Origin: a virus
Strand: one strand, 5' to 3'
IMG/VR virus record: IMGVR_UViG_3300031963_011509
Location: 1 to 45,276 of that record
DNA length: 45,276 bases
Made by a program: the position numbers and the translations under genes. How positions within the stretch are numbered: the first letter of the stretch is position 1; every line of letters starts with the position of its first letter. This document shows, piece by piece, positions 25,258 through 33,125 of this stretch. Under the pieces are notes generated by a model. That model made no database searches, had not been told where the DNA came from, and saw only the letters and a program-made list of their open reading frames with translations.

Positions 25258-25830
25258 TTATTTTTTTGTCTGATTCTTATGTGGAAAGGGGATATTAGGT
25301 ATTTGTTTTTGTAAAAACGGACATATTTTTTCCCATCCGTCACCTTCCTCAAAATTTAAAATTAAAAGTTTATCAGTACCTTTAAAGTATTCAATAATTT
25401 GATTATTTCTGGATTCATATTTTTCAATCATATTAGGTATGTCTGATAAAAAATCATCATTACCATAACATGTTTGTGAAATTGTTTTATAAAACCATCT
25501 ATTTTTTTGTCCTATTTTTTTATTCCATCTTAAACAAGAGTCAACCCATTTTTGACTATCTCTTATTGTTAGTATGAATTTTGAGTCAGGATATTTTTCA
25601 TTAAGTTTTACATAAAAATCAGTATGATTCCATGGTCGGTCTTCAAATGCATCATACTTTAAAACCAAATCATAAAGTTTGGATAGTTTACCTTCATAAT
25701 AGTCAGAAAAATATTTACTATTATTATCATACATAATTTTTTCTGGACAAAATCTATAGTTCAAATGTTTTAACGCAGATGTAAGAGTTGTTGTTCCAGT
25801 TTTATTTTGGCCAATACAGAAAATTTTCAT
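25258..25830 (-). CDS. Sulfotransferase (small PAPS-dependent type), 190 aa
   Basis: MKIFCIGQNKTGTTTLTSAL is the 5'-phosphosulfate-binding loop, and FILTIRDSQKWVDSCLRW the 3'-phosphate-binding segment, of PAPS-dependent sulfotransferases; the overall length and W-rich second half fit the Sulfotransfer_4-like group. It would transfer sulfate from PAPS to a hydroxyl or amine, here most plausibly on a sugar, given the flanking glycosyltransferases. The gene ends 4 bases before the 25253 start. Confidence 0.8.
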   Translation of the reverse strand: MKIFCIGQNKTGTTTLTSALKHLNYRFCPEKIMYDNNSKYFSDYYEGKLSKLYDLVLKYDAFEDRPWNHTDFYVKLNEKYPDSKFILTIRDSQKWVDSCLRWNKKIGQKNRWFYKTISQTCYGNDDFLSDIPNMIEKYESRNNQIIEYFKGTDKLLILNFEEGDGWEKICPFLQKQIPNIPFPHKNQTKK

Positions 25831-25841
25831 TATAACTTATT

Positions 25842-26699
25842 TTAGTAAAAAAAATCAAATAATAAATTATTTTGTGAAATTATTTGATTTATGAGGTTTA
25901 TTTCTTCTTGTGATAATACTTTGAGATAAGTATTAATATTATTAGAATCGATTTCACCGATTAATTTTTTTTTCCAATCCATAGTAATAGATGGTTCATC
26001 AAAAAATTTTTTTGAATTAAAATTCATTTCAACATCTGTAAAAGTGATATTTAAAAAGTTAAATATTTTTTTTATTGAATTTTCAATATCAGATATAATG
26101 TCTTCATAAAATATGATTAAACATCTTTCATTTTTATTTTTTAAAAAAAGAGATATTTTATTATTGTTATCAATCCATCTATTGGTTATTTCTTCTACTG
26201 AATTGGGAAATTTTGGTTTGTATTTTGATTCAGGTAATTCGTTAACTTTTATGTATGATGAAACAACATCTTTAGGATTTCTAATTATAAAAATATATTT
26301 TGGTTCATCATAGATTAACTCAATATCTTCTAAATGATTTAAAAAATAATTGTTTTTATCCCCCCAAATCTCAATATTTTTTTTATTAATTTGATTACCA
26401 TAAAAAACATATATTTTTTCAATTAATTCAAAATAGTTTTTTATTTTTTGTTTCTTCAAATAGACGGATAGGTTTTTCTTATTTAATGACCACCCCTCAA
26501 TTTTTTTAGTTTCAAATAAATCGTCCAAAAACAAATCAATCATTTCCATTTTAAAATTTTTATATTTTTCAAAAAGAAAATGAGAAAACCCACATTCTGG
26601 TGGTACTACAACATTATCATGACTGTTTATTAATACACGTAGTAAAGAAGTTCCAGACCTAGGATTACCTAAAATTATTAATGGTTTATTTTGAATCAT
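25842..26699 (-). CDS. Sulfotransferase (Sulfotransfer_3-like), 285 aa
   Basis: PLIILGNPRSGTSLLRVLIN (5'-phosphosulfate loop) and YIFIIRNPKDVVSSYIKV (3'-phosphate segment) are both intact, followed by IIFYEDIISD. It belongs to a different subfamily from the 25258 product, so two distinct sulfation steps are possible. Highly AT-rich with Lys/Asn/Ile-biased codons, more so than the structural genes. Overlaps the paralogous glycosyltransferase upstream by 4 bases (ATGA). Confidence 0.82.
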   Translation of the reverse strand: MIQNKPLIILGNPRSGTSLLRVLINSHDNVVVPPECGFSHFLFEKYKNFKMEMIDLFLDDLFETKKIEGWSLNKKNLSVYLKKQKIKNYFELIEKIYVFYGNQINKKNIEIWGDKNNYFLNHLEDIELIYDEPKYIFIIRNPKDVVSSYIKVNELPESKYKPKFPNSVEEITNRWIDNNNKISLFLKNKNERCLIIFYEDIISDIENSIKKIFNFLNITFTDVEMNFNSKKFFDEPSITMDWKKKLIGEIDSNNINTYLKVLSQEEINLINQIISQNNLLFDFFY

Positions 26700-27280
26700 C
26701 TATGTCTTTGGTTATTTAATTTATTGTATATTGAAATTGTTTTATTAATTAATTTTACTTTATATTTAAAAAACTCCCATACCATTAACCAAAAAAAATA
26801 ATCAATATTTGAAGTTTTTATATCCTGAGGATTTGGCCATTCAACGTGAGGTAAACAAGAACTATTAGAAATAACATTATTCATATCAATTTTACCTGAT
26901 TTAGGTACAGAAGGTGTTAGTTTTATTCTATTAAATTTATCCATTTGTCTACCAATAATTAATCCTTCAAAGTTTTCATTTTTAACTTTTGAATATTCTA
27001 AATACATATTCTCATGAAAAATGGTGTCATCATCTAAAAAACAAAAATATCCATCTTTTATGTTACTCAAAATTTTTCGTTTTTTTAAATAAATTTCATT
27101 ATCTAAACAATCTACTTCATAAATTTGAATTCGTTTATCTAATAAAATTTCTTGGACTTTAATTTTTTCAGTTTTATCTGATTTTGCAATATGCCAAACT
27201 ATATCCTCATGACTTGGAATTGATTTATAAATTTCCAATAAATTTTCAGGTCTATATAATGCTGTTACAATGTGTAGCAT
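26696..27280 (-). CDS. GT-A glycosyltransferase, paralogue of the 24588 gene, 194 aa
   Basis: MLHIVTALYRPENLLEIYKS, then FCFLDDDTIFHENMY and IDYFFWLMVWEFFKYK align directly with the 24588 product. Slightly shorter at the C-terminus. The pair of paralogues brackets the two sulfotransferases. The DDD supplies the metal-binding site. Sugar specificity cannot be read from the sequence. Confidence 0.72.
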   Translation of the reverse strand: MLHIVTALYRPENLLEIYKSIPSHEDIVWHIAKSDKTEKIKVQEILLDKRIQIYEVDCLDNEIYLKKRKILSNIKDGYFCFLDDDTIFHENMYLEYSKVKNENFEGLIIGRQMDKFNRIKLTPSVPKSGKIDMNNVISNSSCLPHVEWPNPQDIKTSNIDYFFWLMVWEFFKYKVKLINKTISIYNKLNNQRHR

Positions 27281-28009
27281 TTAAAAAAAATTTTTAATTA
27301 TATCTAGATTTTTTAATTCATCTAAATTTTTTCTAAATTTATCAAATTCTAAATTTATAGAATTATCGTCAATTAAAGTGTAACGACCTGTTACACTAGT
27401 ATAAAATGATTTGTTGTAGATATTATTTTCTTTATATATCTTTGAACAAATTTTACCAATATCAATCAAAAACAAATTATTATCAATAATAATGTTTTTT
27501 TTATTATGTCTACCACCCGTCCATTTAAATTCTTTTTTTAATATACAAACTTTTGATTTCCAATTTATGTTTTTTCTATATTTGTTTCTTTGTTCTAAAA
27601 TTGGTAAATCCTCATCTAAAAAATTTTCATCGTAGTCTTGGATAATCTCAATACCAATTGGACAATATAAATTTTCGTTTGTGTCTTCAATATATTTTTT
27701 TAGATTTGGATGGTAAATTAATTCATCTATGTCGGCGTAAACAACAATATAATTTTCTTTTAATAAATTTTTTTGTATTTCATTCTGAAGTGTGACAACT
27801 TTTCCTTTTCCTAATTCATTTTTTTTAATCACTTTAAAATTATCTTCATTAAAATTTTTTAATTTTAAATATTGTTTAAGATTTGTTGAATTTTTTTCAT
27901 TTATTAAAAATAAAAATTCTTGTTTATCAAAAAATTTTGTATAATATGATATGAATTTTTCAGAAAAAAAATTAATTCTATCAATATGAGTTATTAGTTT
28001 ATATTCCAT
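27281..28009 (-). CDS. Putative glycosyltransferase with DxD motif, 242 aa
   Basis: Starts YKLITHIDRINFFSEKFISY and has NYIVVYADIDELIYHPNL, where ADIDE is the metal-binding DxD of a GT-A fold, then FKWTGGRHNKK and NLFLIDIGKI. The second half is Lys/Asn-rich. It resembles glycosyltransferase families with an 'aDvDEf' core. It follows the 26696 gene with no gap and overlaps the acyltransferase by one base. Confidence 0.62.
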   Translation of the reverse strand: MEYKLITHIDRINFFSEKFISYYTKFFDKQEFLFLINEKNSTNLKQYLKLKNFNEDNFKVIKKNELGKGKVVTLQNEIQKNLLKENYIVVYADIDELIYHPNLKKYIEDTNENLYCPIGIEIIQDYDENFLDEDLPILEQRNKYRKNINWKSKVCILKKEFKWTGGRHNKKNIIIDNNLFLIDIGKICSKIYKENNIYNKSFYTSVTGRYTLIDDNSINLEFDKFRKNLDELKNLDIIKNFF

Positions 28010-28653
28010 TATATAGTTTTAATTATTTTACATGGATTACCATAAGCTAAAACGTTATCAGGTATGTCTTTTGTTACTAAAGAACCCCCACCAATAATTG
28101 AGTTATTACCAATTTTAACCCCATCAAAAACATTAACACCAATACCAATTTGACAACTATTACCTATTGTAACATTACCTGCGATATTTGTACCTGGGTT
28201 TATTGTTGTATAGTTCCCAATTGTGGTATGATGACCAATACTCACATTTCGGTTAATAAATACATAATTACCAATTGAAGATTGTCCTGCGATACATACC
28301 ATTGTATTGATTATATTTCCAACTCCAATTTTAACAGTTGATGAAATATCAGAATTTTTAGAAATTAAATTAATAAATTGATTTAAATTAATCTGTTGAA
28401 AATTATTTAATAAATTAATTTTTGTATTTTTTTGTGTAACACCAATAACAAAATTACTATGATAATTTTCTTGAACTTCTTTGAAAAAATTTATTTCAAA
28501 ATTTGAATTAATAAAAGTTTTATTAGGTAATTGAGATAAATTATTAATGATATTTATTTTGGGAAAGTGATTATTACTTTCTAAAATATCAAAAATCATA
28601 GTCAATGTCGCCTCACTAAATCCTAAAATAGTGATATCAGAATTTAAATTCAT
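28009..28653 (-). CDS. Hexapeptide-repeat acyltransferase (PglD/NeuD/PerB-like), 214 aa
   Basis: Rossmann-like front (DITILGFSEATLTMIF) followed by a left-handed beta-helix of hexapeptide repeats (VKIGVGNIINTMVC, SIGNYVFINRNVSIGHHTTIGNYTTI in part, then VTIGNSCQIGIGVNVF and IIGGGSLVTKDIPDN) and the closing YGNPCKIIK. His in SIGHHTTIG stands at the catalytic position of NeuD/PglD-type sugar acyltransferases. In such pathways the enzyme acylates the amino group formed by a DegT aminotransferase, and the aminotransferase gene lies directly upstream with a 4-base overlap. Substrate inferred from neighbours. Confidence 0.85.
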   Translation of the reverse strand: MNLNSDITILGFSEATLTMIFDILESNNHFPKINIINNLSQLPNKTFINSNFEINFFKEVQENYHSNFVIGVTQKNTKINLLNNFQQINLNQFINLISKNSDISSTVKIGVGNIINTMVCIAGQSSIGNYVFINRNVSIGHHTTIGNYTTINPGTNIAGNVTIGNSCQIGIGVNVFDGVKIGNNSIIGGGSLVTKDIPDNVLAYGNPCKIIKTI

Positions 28654-29291
28654 TTTGTTTTATAAACTTCGAATTTACTTAAGTCAGGATATTTTAATTC
28701 TAAATCGTCATTATGTTTTGGTGTTCCATCGTTATTCCAAAATTGATTCATTAATAAAATACCTCTAGCACATAACTCCGGCATCATATAAAAATTCCAT
28801 CCTATTACAGGGTTTATGTCAAAATTATCTTCATGATAAGAGCACTCATCTCTTCCACTAAATCTTGCTTTTTTAAACCATTTATACGCTTCTTCATCAT
28901 CCGTCAATATTGCACCACCTTTAGACAATTTTAAATGTTTATAAGGTCCTGTAAAAGAAACACACATATGTGTGTTTGGTTTATACATGTTGTATGTGAA
29001 ACTTAAAGCACTATCCCAAACTTTAGTGGGGTAAAGTTGATATGAACCTTTTAAGGTTTCTCCACTAACAGGCATAAAATCAATTATACCTCCGGCATGT
29101 ATTATTTCACAAGGTACTGAAGGATATGTCCTTGATGGTATACTAATTTTTTTACCTTGTACTTTTTCATACATTAAACATAAAAAAATTGCGTTAGATT
29201 GATTATCTACTGATACAACAAAAGGTGCTTTTGTATACTCAGAAATACTTTTTTCAAACTGCTCTGTTATTTTGTAAACTCCGTTTGCCAT
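28650..29291 (-). CDS. Compact DegT/DnrJ-family sugar aminotransferase, 213 aa
   Basis: Follows the PLP-binding half of DegT enzymes: QFEKSISEYTKAPFVVSVDNQSNAIFL, in the place of the N-terminal substrate loop, ISIPSRTYPSVPCEIIHAGG, KVWDSALSF (Asp that holds the pyridine nitrogen), SFTGPYKHLKLSKGGAILT (Lys of the PLP Schiff base) and GWNFYMMPELCARGI. Full-length relatives have about 370 residues; here the segment between the third strand and the Asp motif and the whole C-terminal small domain are missing. No frameshift is visible at either end, so this is a minimal form rather than a broken gene. Probable role: amination of a 4-keto-6-deoxy sugar made by the adjacent Gmd. Confidence 0.72.
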   Translation of the reverse strand: MANGVYKITEQFEKSISEYTKAPFVVSVDNQSNAIFLCLMYEKVQGKKISIPSRTYPSVPCEIIHAGGIIDFMPVSGETLKGSYQLYPTKVWDSALSFTYNMYKPNTHMCVSFTGPYKHLKLSKGGAILTDDEEAYKWFKKARFSGRDECSYHEDNFDINPVIGWNFYMMPELCARGILLMNQFWNNDGTPKHNDDLELKYPDLSKFEVYKTK

Positions 29292-30115
29292 AATTTTTTG
29301 TTTTGAAAACCAAATGATTTAAATTCTTTTGGTGTGATTATTCCCAAATCTAAATTTTCCATGATTTTATGAATCCTTTTAAGTAATTCAATATTTGTTG
29401 TTTTAATTTTATCCTTATAATATAAATTATCTTCTAATCCAATACGAATACCGTCAGAAAATGTTAATCCTAAAATATTTGAATCCAATTGAAATTTTCC
29501 AATTCCACCAAAACACATTACTGAATTTTTTGGTTTGTTATTAACGATTGAAGAAACTGTTGATAAATCTAGTTGAGCATTGTATACGTTACCAAAAATA
29601 ACATTTATATAATTAGGTCCAGTTAGAATATTTTTTTCAATAAGGTAATTTGTATAATTTAACATACCCGAATCAAAACATTCAATTTCCGGTATTACTC
29701 CAAATTCTTTCATTTTTTCAATCAATAAAATTATCGTATCAGGTGAATTTAAAGATGCTCCTGTTGGGAAATTCAAAGAAGACATAGTTAAAGACCCCAT
29801 ATCAGGTAATAATTCTAAAACTTCAGTTCGTTTCTCAATCTCGGGAAAATTTCTTCCTGTTAATGAAACACAAATTGTTAAATCAGGACAATATTTTCTT
29901 ATTCCCTCAATAATTGGTCTATAATGTTCACTTTTATAACTGTTTTCTAAAGTGAATGGGTCCCTGGCATGTAAGTGAGTTAATGTTATACCTAATTCAT
30001 ATGCTTGATGAACCTCCTCAATAATTTCTGATGGTAATAAAGGTGCTAAAGAATTTTTTCGATTTGTTTGAGTACCTGTCGGAGTAAAATTTATAATTTT
30101 ATTTTTTTGTGTCAT
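29267..30115 (-). CDS. Beta-keto-acid cleavage enzyme (BKACE / DUF849 family)
   Basis: 282 residues. INFTPTGTQTNRKNSLAPLL, PSEIIEEVHQAYELGITLTH, the metal-binding HLHARD, a central MSSLNFPTG, PEIECFDSG and FGGIGKFQL are the blocks of the Kce/BKACE family. These Zn enzymes condense a beta-keto acid with acetyl-CoA to give acetoacetate and a new acyl-CoA. Set between gmd and the aminotransferase (25-base overlap with the latter), it may supply an unusual acyl-CoA for the acyltransferase two genes on. This role is inferred. Confidence 0.85.
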   Translation of the reverse strand: MTQKNKIINFTPTGTQTNRKNSLAPLLPSEIIEEVHQAYELGITLTHLHARDPFTLENSYKSEHYRPIIEGIRKYCPDLTICVSLTGRNFPEIEKRTEVLELLPDMGSLTMSSLNFPTGASLNSPDTIILLIEKMKEFGVIPEIECFDSGMLNYTNYLIEKNILTGPNYINVIFGNVYNAQLDLSTVSSIVNNKPKNSVMCFGGIGKFQLDSNILGLTFSDGIRIGLEDNLYYKDKIKTTNIELLKRIHKIMENLDLGIITPKEFKSFGFQNKKLWQTEFTK

Positions 30116-30117
30116 AA

Positions 30118-31101
30118 TTAATATATATCTTTATTACGATAATTAACTAACCAATAATCAATCATCTCATCTAACATAGATTCAAATGTGTAGTCATGAG
30201 TCCATCCAGTTGTTTTTATAAGTTTAGAAGAATCCCCTTTTAAATCGTGTAATTCTTCAGGTCTTAAAAATTTCTCATCTTGAGTTACATATTCTTCATA
30301 GTTTAAACCTAATGAAGAAAACACGTAATCACAAAGTTCTTTAACTGAATGAGATATCCCTGTAGAACAAACAAAATCATCAGGATTTTCTAATTGAAGA
30401 ATTTCCCACATTGCTTTAACATAGTCTTTAGCATGCCCCCAATCACGAGTAGCATCAAGATTACCTAATTTAAGTTCGTTAGATAGTCCTAATTTAATCT
30501 TAACCGCTTCTTTACATACTTTATTGGTTACAAAGTTAGTTCCTCTTCTTGGTGATTCATGGTTAAATAAAATACCATTAGAAATGAACATACCATAAGA
30601 GTTTCTATAGTTACGACAAATGTTATAACTGAATACTTTTGCACATCCGTATGGTGAGACAGGGTTCATTGGTGTTGATTCTCTTTGATAACCATCAGAA
30701 TCAATTGAATTACCGAACATTTCTGATGATGATGCTTGGTATATTTTTGTATCAGGTTTTATTAATTTAACCGATTCTAAAAGATTTAACGTACCCAAAC
30801 CTGTAACGTTTGATGTGTATATTGGTTGGTCAAATGAAATTCTAACATGTGACTGAGCCGCCAAATTATATATTTCATCAGGCATTACTTTTTGTATTAC
30901 ATTAATTAATGATGACATGTCTGTTAAATCACCATAATGTAATTTTATTTTATCATATACTTTATCTAATCTTGAGGTTTGATTTTCAGCAACCGAATTT
31001 CTTTTTAATATCCCATGAACTTCATAACCTTTTTCTAATAGAAATTCAGACAAGTAAGAACCATCTTGTCCATTAATACCTGTAATTAATGCTTTCCTCA
31101 T
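30118..31101 (-). CDS. gmd: GDP-mannose 4,6-dehydratase
   Basis: Makes GDP-4-keto-6-deoxy-D-mannose, precursor of GDP-fucose, rhamnose and perosamine. Full length for the short-chain dehydrogenase form (327 residues). NADP loop ALITGINGQDGSYLSEFL, SSSEMFG (catalytic Ser/Glu side), SPYGCAK (Tyr and Lys of the active site), NGILFNHESPRRG and LGNLDATRDWGHAKDYV are all present. It heads the four-gene sugar block gmd-BKACE-aminotransferase-acyltransferase, with only 2 bases to the next gene. The assignment is secure. Confidence 0.95.
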   Translation of the reverse strand: MRKALITGINGQDGSYLSEFLLEKGYEVHGILKRNSVAENQTSRLDKVYDKIKLHYGDLTDMSSLINVIQKVMPDEIYNLAAQSHVRISFDQPIYTSNVTGLGTLNLLESVKLIKPDTKIYQASSSEMFGNSIDSDGYQRESTPMNPVSPYGCAKVFSYNICRNYRNSYGMFISNGILFNHESPRRGTNFVTNKVCKEAVKIKLGLSNELKLGNLDATRDWGHAKDYVKAMWEILQLENPDDFVCSTGISHSVKELCDYVFSSLGLNYEEYVTQDEKFLRPEELHDLKGDSSKLIKTTGWTHDYTFESMLDEMIDYWLVNYRNKDIY

Positions 31102-31115
31102 GTTTTTTAGTTATA

Positions 31116-31886
31116 TTAATTTTTGAACCAAAAAACTCCACATTGGTCCACAACTTTAATTTCATCATTAATTTTATTTTGATTTCTAAAATCGGAAACC
31201 GCTTTAACACAATTTTTTAAACAATAATCATCAATAATTATTACACCATCTTTATTAACTTTTTCATATAAATTACTTAGAACATCAATAGTTGAACCAT
31301 ACATGTCACCATCAAATCTTAAAATACTTAATTTTTGAATTTCTTTATTATCTTTTAAAGTTTCATTAAACCATCCCTTAAGAAAAATAACATTTTCATC
31401 TAAAACATCATATTTTTTAAAATTTGATTTAACCTCATCTAATGAAACTTTAAGATAGTTAAAAGTATGATGAGTATCTCCCAAATCATCAGGATATAAT
31501 TCTACGTTTGGTTTAGGTAATCCCTCAAATGAATCGGCAACAAATGTTTTTCTATTCATATTATAAAACTTATTATAAAAACTTATAAAAATTGATGCAC
31601 CACCTCTCCAAACTCCTGTTTCAATAAAATCTCCATCTATGTTATTTTCTCGGACATAATCTAAAGAATTGTGAAGATTGTCCAATCGTTTAAGTCCAAT
31701 CATAGTATGAGCTCTGTCTGGCCAGTCTAATCCGCCCAATCTTTTTTCATCGACATTTTTATTTAAAATTTCCAAAATTTTTTCATCATCTGGAAAAACA
31801 TTATTATCGTAGTAGTTATTTCTAACTTTTTCATCAAAAACTGTGTCAGTTAATAATCTTTTTAAAAACTCTAATTTTAGTTCCAT
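31116..31886 (-). CDS. TylF/MycF-type sugar O-methyltransferase, 256 aa
   Basis: WPDRAHTMIGLKRLDNLHNS, DGDFIETGVWRGGASIF (SAM loop), TFVADSFEGLP, FDGDMYGSTIDVL and GVIIIDDYCLKNC follow the macrocin O-methyltransferase family, metal-dependent enzymes that methylate hydroxyls on deoxysugars. The acidic residues of DGDMY and IDDY are the expected metal ligands. It lies between the gmd gene and the acetyltransferase, so methylation of the phage glycan is the likely use. Confidence 0.85.
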   Translation of the reverse strand: MELKLEFLKRLLTDTVFDEKVRNNYYDNNVFPDDEKILEILNKNVDEKRLGGLDWPDRAHTMIGLKRLDNLHNSLDYVRENNIDGDFIETGVWRGGASIFISFYNKFYNMNRKTFVADSFEGLPKPNVELYPDDLGDTHHTFNYLKVSLDEVKSNFKKYDVLDENVIFLKGWFNETLKDNKEIQKLSILRFDGDMYGSTIDVLSNLYEKVNKDGVIIIDDYCLKNCVKAVSDFRNQNKINDEIKVVDQCGVFWFKN

Positions 31887-31888
31887 TT

Positions 31889-31972
31889 TTTTAATATTGT
31901 TAATTTATTATTATTTCCAAATTCCTTTTCAATTTATTAAGATTTACCCAATTCTGAATTTAAAAAATCTTG
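31889..31972 (-). pseudogene. Decayed 3' end of a methyltransferase gene fused to the acetyltransferase tail
   Basis: From 31972 the frame encodes the last residues of the acetyltransferase (QDFLNSELGKS), then two stop codons, then in the same frame I-E-K-E-F-G-N-N-N-K-L-T-I-L-K-K. The intact methyltransferase at 32461-33042 ends with QEFLNSELGKSWEIEKEF and NNNGLTILKRK. The TGGGAA coding W-E has become TAATAA. The sequence is therefore a leftover copy of that gene's end, and the acetyltransferase borrows its last dozen residues from it. Confidence 0.85.
31896..31972. repeat. 77-bp direct repeat, copy A
   Basis: Aligns without gaps to 32477-32553 with 69 of 77 bases identical (counted by eye). 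The two copies are 581 bases apart and flank the acetyltransferase coding region. Confidence 0.9.
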
Positions 31973-32464
31973 TATATTTTCGGAACATAATAATGGTGAT
32001 AATTCATTAATTTTTTCATTACTTAAGTCCCACCATTTAATTTCTAAAAGTTTTTCAATGACATCTTTATCAAATCTATATTTTATAAGTTTTGCCGGAT
32101 TACCACCAACAATACTGTAAGGTTCAACATCTTTAACCACATGTGAATTATTCGCTAATACCGCGCCATCACCTATTTTAACACCACTCATAATTGTTAC
32201 GTCAGACCCAATCCAAACATCATTACCAATTATCACATCACCATTTGTTTTTGGATGTCCTTGACCATTAAATTTGTTAAAAACACCTTGATGTATATGT
32301 CCAAATGGGTATGTTGTAATCCATTCAACTCTATGATTCCCACCTAAATAAATTTTAATATTTGAGGCAATAGAACAAAATGAACCAATTTCTAATTTTG
32401 AGCCTTCCCCCCAAGTTAATACTGATATATTATTATGTCCATAAGTGTATTTACCTACATTCAT
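31937..32464 (-). CDS. Xenobiotic/CatB-like hexapeptide O-acetyltransferase, 175 aa
   Basis: Left-handed beta-helix acetyltransferase of the VatD/CatB group: KLEIGSFCSIASNIKIYLGG, NHRVEWITTYPFGHIH (catalytic His in the NHR block), VIIGNDVWIGSDVTIMSGV, IGDGAVLANNSHVV and SIVGGNPAKLIKYRF. In polysaccharide clusters such enzymes O-acetylate sugars. The last 12 residues (IQDFLNSELGKS) are not part of the family: they derive from the 77-bp repeat shared with the end of the next upstream gene, which it overlaps by 4 bases. Likely inserted or shuffled into place. Confidence 0.87.
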   Translation of the reverse strand: MNVGKYTYGHNNISVLTWGEGSKLEIGSFCSIASNIKIYLGGNHRVEWITTYPFGHIHQGVFNKFNGQGHPKTNGDVIIGNDVWIGSDVTIMSGVKIGDGAVLANNSHVVKDVEPYSIVGGNPAKLIKYRFDKDVIEKLLEIKWWDLSNEKINELSPLLCSENIQDFLNSELGKS

Positions 32465-33042
32465 TTTCTTTTTAAAATTGTTAATCCATTATTATTTTCA
32501 AATTCCTTTTCAATTTCCCAAGACTTACCCAATTCTGAATTTAAAAATTCTTGAATTGCTGGAACCAAACCTTGTTTGTTTACTTCTTGTGTTTTAATTA
32601 AATTACTTGCGTGTTCATATATTAGTTCATCATTTTGTCCAAAACTTACAGTATCATGTAAAATTATATATTTTCTAACTTTAGAAGAATGTAAAGTTAA
32701 TTCAGATATCAATTGATTATATGTGTGTAAAGTATCAATAAAAAGTAAATCAGTTTCTTCTATTGTTGTTTTTAAAACATCCTCATTTAAAAAAATAAAA
32801 TTTATATTATATTCTGAGCAAATATTAATTATTTCACTAATCTCTTCAGTTGATACAATATCATATCCTATTATTTTTTTTGGGTTAGACATTAAAAATG
32901 CCCATGTTGATGAACCCCATCTTATCCCCATTTCTGTAATGTGATTACATTTTAAAGAATATTCATATAATACATCCAAATGTTCATTGATGTCTGATTC
33001 TGTATTCTTATTCAATAAAAACTTTTCTTCAACCTTTTTCAT
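32461..33042 (-). CDS. SAM-dependent methyltransferase (Methyltransf_24-like), 193 aa
   Basis: ITEMGIRWGSSTWAFLMSN is the SAM-binding loop; LLFIDTLHTYNQLISEL and KYIILHDTVSFGQ are the later Rossmann strands with the F-I-D and L-H-D pattern of class I enzymes acting on sugars or small molecules. The C-terminus carries GLVPAIQEFLNSELGKSW and the intact version of the segment duplicated downstream. Preceded by an 83-base gap, the second longest in this operon, in which no clear promoter was found. Confidence 0.75.
   Translation of the reverse strand: MKKVEEKFLLNKNTESDINEHLDVLYEYSLKCNHITEMGIRWGSSTWAFLMSNPKKIIGYDIVSTEEISEIINICSEYNINFIFLNEDVLKTTIEETDLLFIDTLHTYNQLISELTLHSSKVRKYIILHDTVSFGQNDELIYEHASNLIKTQEVNKQGLVPAIQEFLNSELGKSWEIEKEFENNNGLTILKRK
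32477..32553. repeat. 77-bp direct repeat, copy B
   Basis: The intact, coding copy: it lies within the 3' end of the methyltransferase gene. Copy A is at 31896-31972. Confidence 0.9.
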
Positions 33043-33125
33043 TTTTTTAAAAAAAAATAATCAATCGATTAATAATCTAAACTATTGATTTTATTTATTA
33101 TATTATTTTTTATTTAAATTAAAAT

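Noticed and set aside
33043-33125. Possible promoter or hairpin in the 83-base gap of the glycan operon (AATCAAT and ATTGATT arms, and a TATTTAT at 33092 in the wrong direction).
   Set aside because: The arms are short and far apart, no T run follows, and no TTG/TAnnTTTG pair was found. AT-rich spacer is the simplest reading.
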